Source: Hinthialibacter sp964556895 | GTDB lineage: Bacteria > Hinthialibacterota > Hinthialibacteria > Hinthialibacterales > Hinthialibacteraceae | Direction: 5' to 3' | Length of the DNA stretch: 64,000 nt | Assembly (NCBI GenBank): GCA_964556895.1 | Contig: CAZKYC010000006.1 | Coordinates: 1 to 64,000, forward strand | Notes under the pieces: generated by a model | Told to the model about the DNA's origin: nothing | Database searches by the model: none | Seen by the model: only the letters and a program-made list of their open reading frames with translations | Part shown: positions 61,117 to 64,000 of the stretch, one piece after another | Position numbering within the stretch: the stretch's first letter is position 1 | Layout of the letters: every line of letters begins with the position of its first letter | Program-made: the position numbers and the translations under genes

Positions 61117-62327
61117 GCGTATATCCTGAACGGCTGCAAAACCAAATTGAAGCCTCCGGCCTGGGCCTAGACCAGATTGAAGCCCAGCTCAAAGCGCAGG
61201 CGATTGAGACTCCATCGTGGGGATACGCCGATTCAGGCACGCGCTTTGGCGTGTTTAAACAGCCGTCCGCCGCCAAGACGCTTGAACACAAGCTGCAAGA
61301 CGCCGCCGCCGTCCATCGCTTTACCGGCATCGCTCCATCCATCGCCCTGCATATCCCCTGGGACAAAGTAGACGACTGGAGCGAACTTGGCCAACAGGCT
61401 GCGGCCTTAGACATTCGCATCGGCGCCATCAATACCAACACCTTTCAAGACCAAGATTACAAACTCGGCAGCATCACCCATGAAGATAGGGCCGTCAGGC
61501 AAAAAGCGGTCGAGCACATGCTTGAATGCGTCGAGATTATGCGAGAGACCGGCTCTGATATTTTAAGCCTCTGGTTTGCCGACGGGACGAACTACCCCGG
61601 CCAGGGCCACTTCAGGCGGCGGAAGCAATGGATGATTGAATGTTTGCAGGAAGTGTATAACGCAACCGATGACGCCATGCGATGCTTGGTTGAGTATAAG
61701 TTATTTGAGCCGGGGTTTTATCATACCGACCTGATGGATTGGGGCGTCTCTTACATGGTATGCCAACACTTGGGCGAACGGGCGCAGGTGTTGGTCGATC
61801 TTGGCCATCACGCTCACGGCGTCAACATCGAACATATCGTCGCCGTGTTGATCAGCGAAGGCAAACTGGGCGGGTTCCATTTTAATAATCGAAAATGCGC
61901 GGACGACGATTTGACCGTAGGCTCTATCAATCCATATGAGCTCTTCTTAATTTATAACGAACTGGTCGACGCAGAACTCGACCCAAACATCAACACCAAC
62001 ATCGCCTACATGATTGATCAGAGCCATAACCTGAAGCCCAAAGTCGAAGCGATGATTCAATCGGTGGTGAACTGTCAGAAAGCCTACGCCAAAGCGCTTC
62101 TCGTTGACCGCCGTGCATTGCGCGTCGCTCAGCAAGAAGGCGATCTTGTCAAAGCAGAGCAAACCCTGACAGTCGCTTATGAAACCGATGTGGAGCCTCT
62201 CTTACAACACGTTCGAGCCAAGACAGGCGTTCAATCAGACCCAATCCAAGCATTTCGCGACAGTGGATATCAACAACAAATCGAAACGGACCGCTCGAAC
62301 ATGACGGCGGCGGCGACGTTAGGCTGA
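61113..62327 (+). CDS. L-rhamnose isomerase-like (RhaI type) sugar isomerase
   Basis: A 404-aa TIM barrel of the xylose isomerase-like superfamily. Landmarks: ALHIPWDKVDDW, LSLWFADGTNYPGQG, VEYKLFEPGFYHTDL, VLVDLGHHAHGVNIEHIV and GGFHFNNRKCADDDLTVG, whose Glu, Asp and His residues form the divalent-metal site. It matches the rhizobial/thermotogal L-rhamnose isomerase group rather than RhaA. The start overlaps the small gene before it by 4 bp. The 3' end overlaps the convergent kinase gene by 9 bp. Actual substrate may be another 6-deoxy or aldose sugar. Confidence 0.93.
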   Translation: MSVYPERLQNQIEASGLGLDQIEAQLKAQAIETPSWGYADSGTRFGVFKQPSAAKTLEHKLQDAAAVHRFTGIAPSIALHIPWDKVDDWSELGQQAAALDIRIGAINTNTFQDQDYKLGSITHEDRAVRQKAVEHMLECVEIMRETGSDILSLWFADGTNYPGQGHFRRRKQWMIECLQEVYNATDDAMRCLVEYKLFEPGFYHTDLMDWGVSYMVCQHLGERAQVLVDLGHHAHGVNIEHIVAVLISEGKLGGFHFNNRKCADDDLTVGSINPYELFLIYNELVDAELDPNINTNIAYMIDQSHNLKPKVEAMIQSVVNCQKAYAKALLVDRRALRVAQQEGDLVKAEQTLTVAYETDVEPLLQHVRAKTGVQSDPIQAFRDSGYQQQIETDRSNMTAAATLG

Positions 62328-64000
62328 TGACCGATCAAGCAGTGTGCGAATTTTCTTCAATAATACGTCTGGCGTAAACGGCTTCTGTAAGAAATTGAGG
62401 CCTGTATCTAATACTCCGTGTTGAACAATCGAATTTTCGGTATAGCCCGAAATAAACAATACCTTCAAGTTTTCCTGGATCTGTTGCATTTGTTTGGCCA
62501 GTTCACGCCCGCTCATTCCCGGCATGACCACATCCGTGACTACCAAATCAATTGGGCCAAGGTGTTGCTGTTTTTTTTCGAGAGCGTCGGCCCCGTTCGC
62601 CGCAACAATCACAGAATAGTGAGTGCGCTGTAATGACATTACGATCAAATCCCGTACGATTTCATCATCTTCGACGACCAAGATAGTTTCCGTTCCTTCT
62701 AGGGTTTCTTTCTTGTGGGATTCATTCACGATGGGCTCGACATCGCCTTCGGCTTTGGGCAAATAGATTTTCACCGTCGTACCCTGCCCGACTTCACTGT
62801 AGACCCAAATATTTCCACCGCTTTGTTTGACGATTCCATACACGGTTGATAAACCGAGACCCGTCCCCTTGTCTTTGTCTTTGGTGGTAAAAAACGGCTC
62901 AAAGATGTTATTAAGCGTCTCTGAGTCCATTCCACACCCGGTGTCGCTAACCGCAAGCATGACATGCCGGCCTGGCTTGGCGCCTTGGTGGTGTGAAACA
63001 TATTCATGAGTGAAGTCGACATTCTGGGTTTCTAATATAAGCGACCCGCCCCTGATCATTGCATCTCTGGCGTTAATGGCGAGGTTGACGATTACTTGCT
63101 GAAGTTGGCCCGGGTCGGCGACCACTGGCGCTAACCCTTCGGCTGGAACGGTCACCAATTGAATATCTTCTCCAATCAACCGCTGCAGCATGTCATTCAT
63201 GTCAATAAGCAGTTCGTTAAGGTTCAATACAATCGGTTGAAGGACTTGCTTTCGGCTGAATGCCAAAAGTTGTCGCGTCAAGAGTTCAGCGCGGTCGCCG
63301 GCTTTTTTGATTTCCATAATCTGGCGGCGAACTGGCTGGTTTTCATCCAAGTCGCTCAGCGCCATATCGCTATACCCCAAGATCGCAACCAACAGATTGT
63401 TGAAATCATGCGCGATCCCCCCCGCCAGGCGGCCGATTGACTCAATCCGCTGCGACTGCCTCAATTGTTCTTCTAATTTTTCATTTTCTTCTTTGGCGGT
63501 GACTTCATCGGTAACATCAACAACAATATAGATCGCGAGTTGTTGCGTCCATAAAAAGAGACACGAAAAATTGACAATTTTTTGTTGACCATCACTGGTT
63601 GTGATATTCAGCCCTTTCCAGTTGATTTGTTCTGATTCTCGGTTTTCTAAATCAGCGGTAATTTGGTTTTGTACGGTTGCGCGATAGTCAGGGTCAGGAA
63701 AAACGCTCTTGTAGAACAATTCTCGATTGCGAAGCGTCGCTTCTGGCCAAGCAAATATTTCAATGTACTCTTCATTGAGATAAACCGCCACATCGGTTTG
63801 AATGTCGACAACAAACACCCCGATTGGCAGCTGGTTTAACACTGATTCAATAAATTCATTGCGTTTTGCTAATTCGTCTTCATAGCGTTTTCGCTCGGTG
63901 ATTTCTAAGTGAGTGCCGCTGGCGCGAAGAGGCCGCCCGGTGTGGTCCGTCTCAACAATTTGACCGCGATCTAAAATCCAACGCCAATCGCCGTTTTTGG
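62319..64000 (-). CDS. Hybrid PAS histidine kinase with receiver domain (5' part beyond window)
   Basis: The frame stays open to the window edge, so only the last ~560 residues are visible; a GTG at 63842 is not the true start. Domains in order: end of one PAS/PAC (GDWRWILDRG, THLEITERKRYEDEL), a second PAS, HisKA (RLAGGIAHDFNNLLVAILGY, phospho-acceptor His), HATPase_c (NLAINARDAM, DTGCGMD, GTGLGLSTVYGIV) and a receiver with VVEDDE, the phosphorylation Asp in VVTDVVMPGMSG and KPFTP. It lacks a visible membrane part in this stretch. The signal and its output are unknown. Confidence 0.93.
   Translation of the reverse strand, partial: KNGDWRWILDRGQIVETDHTGRPLRASGTHLEITERKRYEDELAKRNEFIESVLNQLPIGVFVVDIQTDVAVYLNEEYIEIFAWPEATLRNRELFYKSVFPDPDYRATVQNQITADLENRESEQINWKGLNITTSDGQQKIVNFSCLFLWTQQLAIYIVVDVTDEVTAKEENEKLEEQLRQSQRIESIGRLAGGIAHDFNNLLVAILGYSDMALSDLDENQPVRRQIMEIKKAGDRAELLTRQLLAFSRKQVLQPIVLNLNELLIDMNDMLQRLIGEDIQLVTVPAEGLAPVVADPGQLQQVIVNLAINARDAMIRGGSLILETQNVDFTHEYVSHHQGAKPGRHVMLAVSDTGCGMDSETLNNIFEPFFTTKDKDKGTGLGLSTVYGIVKQSGGNIWVYSEVGQGTTVKIYLPKAEGDVEPIVNESHKKETLEGTETILVVEDDEIVRDLIVMSLQRTHYSVIVAANGADALEKKQQHLGPIDLVVTDVVMPGMSGRELAKQMQQIQENLKVLFISGYTENSIVQHGVLDTGLNFLQKPFTPDVLLKKIRTLLDRSSA

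Noticed and set aside
1..64000. tRNA, rRNA, tmRNA, integrase/transposase or prophage genes
   Set aside because: No TTCGANTC T-loop/anticodon arrangement outside coding sequence, and no mobile-element enzyme frame was recognised.

Overview
The window is part of a scaffold from a heterotrophic, probably uncultured bacterium. It holds one 100-N scaffold gap (4554-4653) and is otherwise moderate in GC, with clear Shine-Dalgarno sites. The gene set suggests Planctomycetota or another sugar-degrading PVC-like or allied lineage: a DUF1592-type cytochrome protein next to a DUF1552 protein, Tat-exported Gfo/Idh/MocA oxidoreductases, an FGly sulfatase, an ASPIC/UnbV-FG-GAP protein, a CotH/LTD protein, a neutral ceramidase-like protein and a RuBisCO-like protein. 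There is no rRNA or ribosomal protein gene here to fix the phylum. I saw no tRNA, CRISPR array, prophage or transposase.

Layout. 1-10 kb: secreted glycan-active proteins (tail of a collagen-binding-domain hydrolase, a GH20/GH67-like hydrolase, a BNR sialidase-like protein), the DUF1592/DUF1552 pair and a duplicated CBM9-like secreted protein. 10-25 kb: a TPR/FG-GAP/ASPIC protein, a Tat-exported DegT-type aminotransferase, a ceramidase-like protein, an SDR plus Zn-alcohol dehydrogenase pair with a beta-helix remnant, a Gfo/Idh/MocA protein, a GlcG-like protein, a polytopic membrane protein with discoidin-like tails, and a sulfatase-HEAT fusion. 25-38 kb: a membrane spermidine-synthase-like protein, mannose-1-phosphate guanylyltransferase, an aminotransferase/omega-amidase pair, a GH5 hydrolase, a cold-shock protein and a DUF5690-like transporter. 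38-43.3 kb: a compact metal-ABC operon led by a DtxR/MntR-type regulator, with an inverted-repeat operator in its promoter; both permeases carry a DtxR-like C-terminal domain. 43-50 kb: an orphan BlaR1-like protease, two tiny ORFs behind a sigma-54-like promoter, pgi, ferritin and a CotH-like protein. 50-57 kb: a RuBisCO-like protein fused to a cupin, an unknown helical protein with a FliM-like peptide, a SUMF1-like protein, and a CbiQO transporter with a His-rich partner but no CbiM. 57-64 kb: nitronate monooxygenase, a tightly coupled operon of an NCS1-like permease, a 75-aa membrane protein and a rhamnose-isomerase-like enzyme, and a hybrid histidine kinase cut by the window end.

Between the genes lie several families of structured intergenic repeats. 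The most striking is a palindrome (arms GGGTGCAACTCTG / CAGAGTTG.ACCC). It forms a tandem array with a period of about 164 bp around the scaffold gap, and recurs inside two ~170-bp dispersed copies 50 kb apart. A second 111-bp element occurs twice with about three differences. G/C-rich hairpin elements add two further families. The observations most worth pursuing are the RuBisCO-like/cupin fusion, the DtxR-tailed metal permeases with their operator, the sigma-54-driven micro-ORFs, the permease-isomerase operon and the palindromic repeat family.
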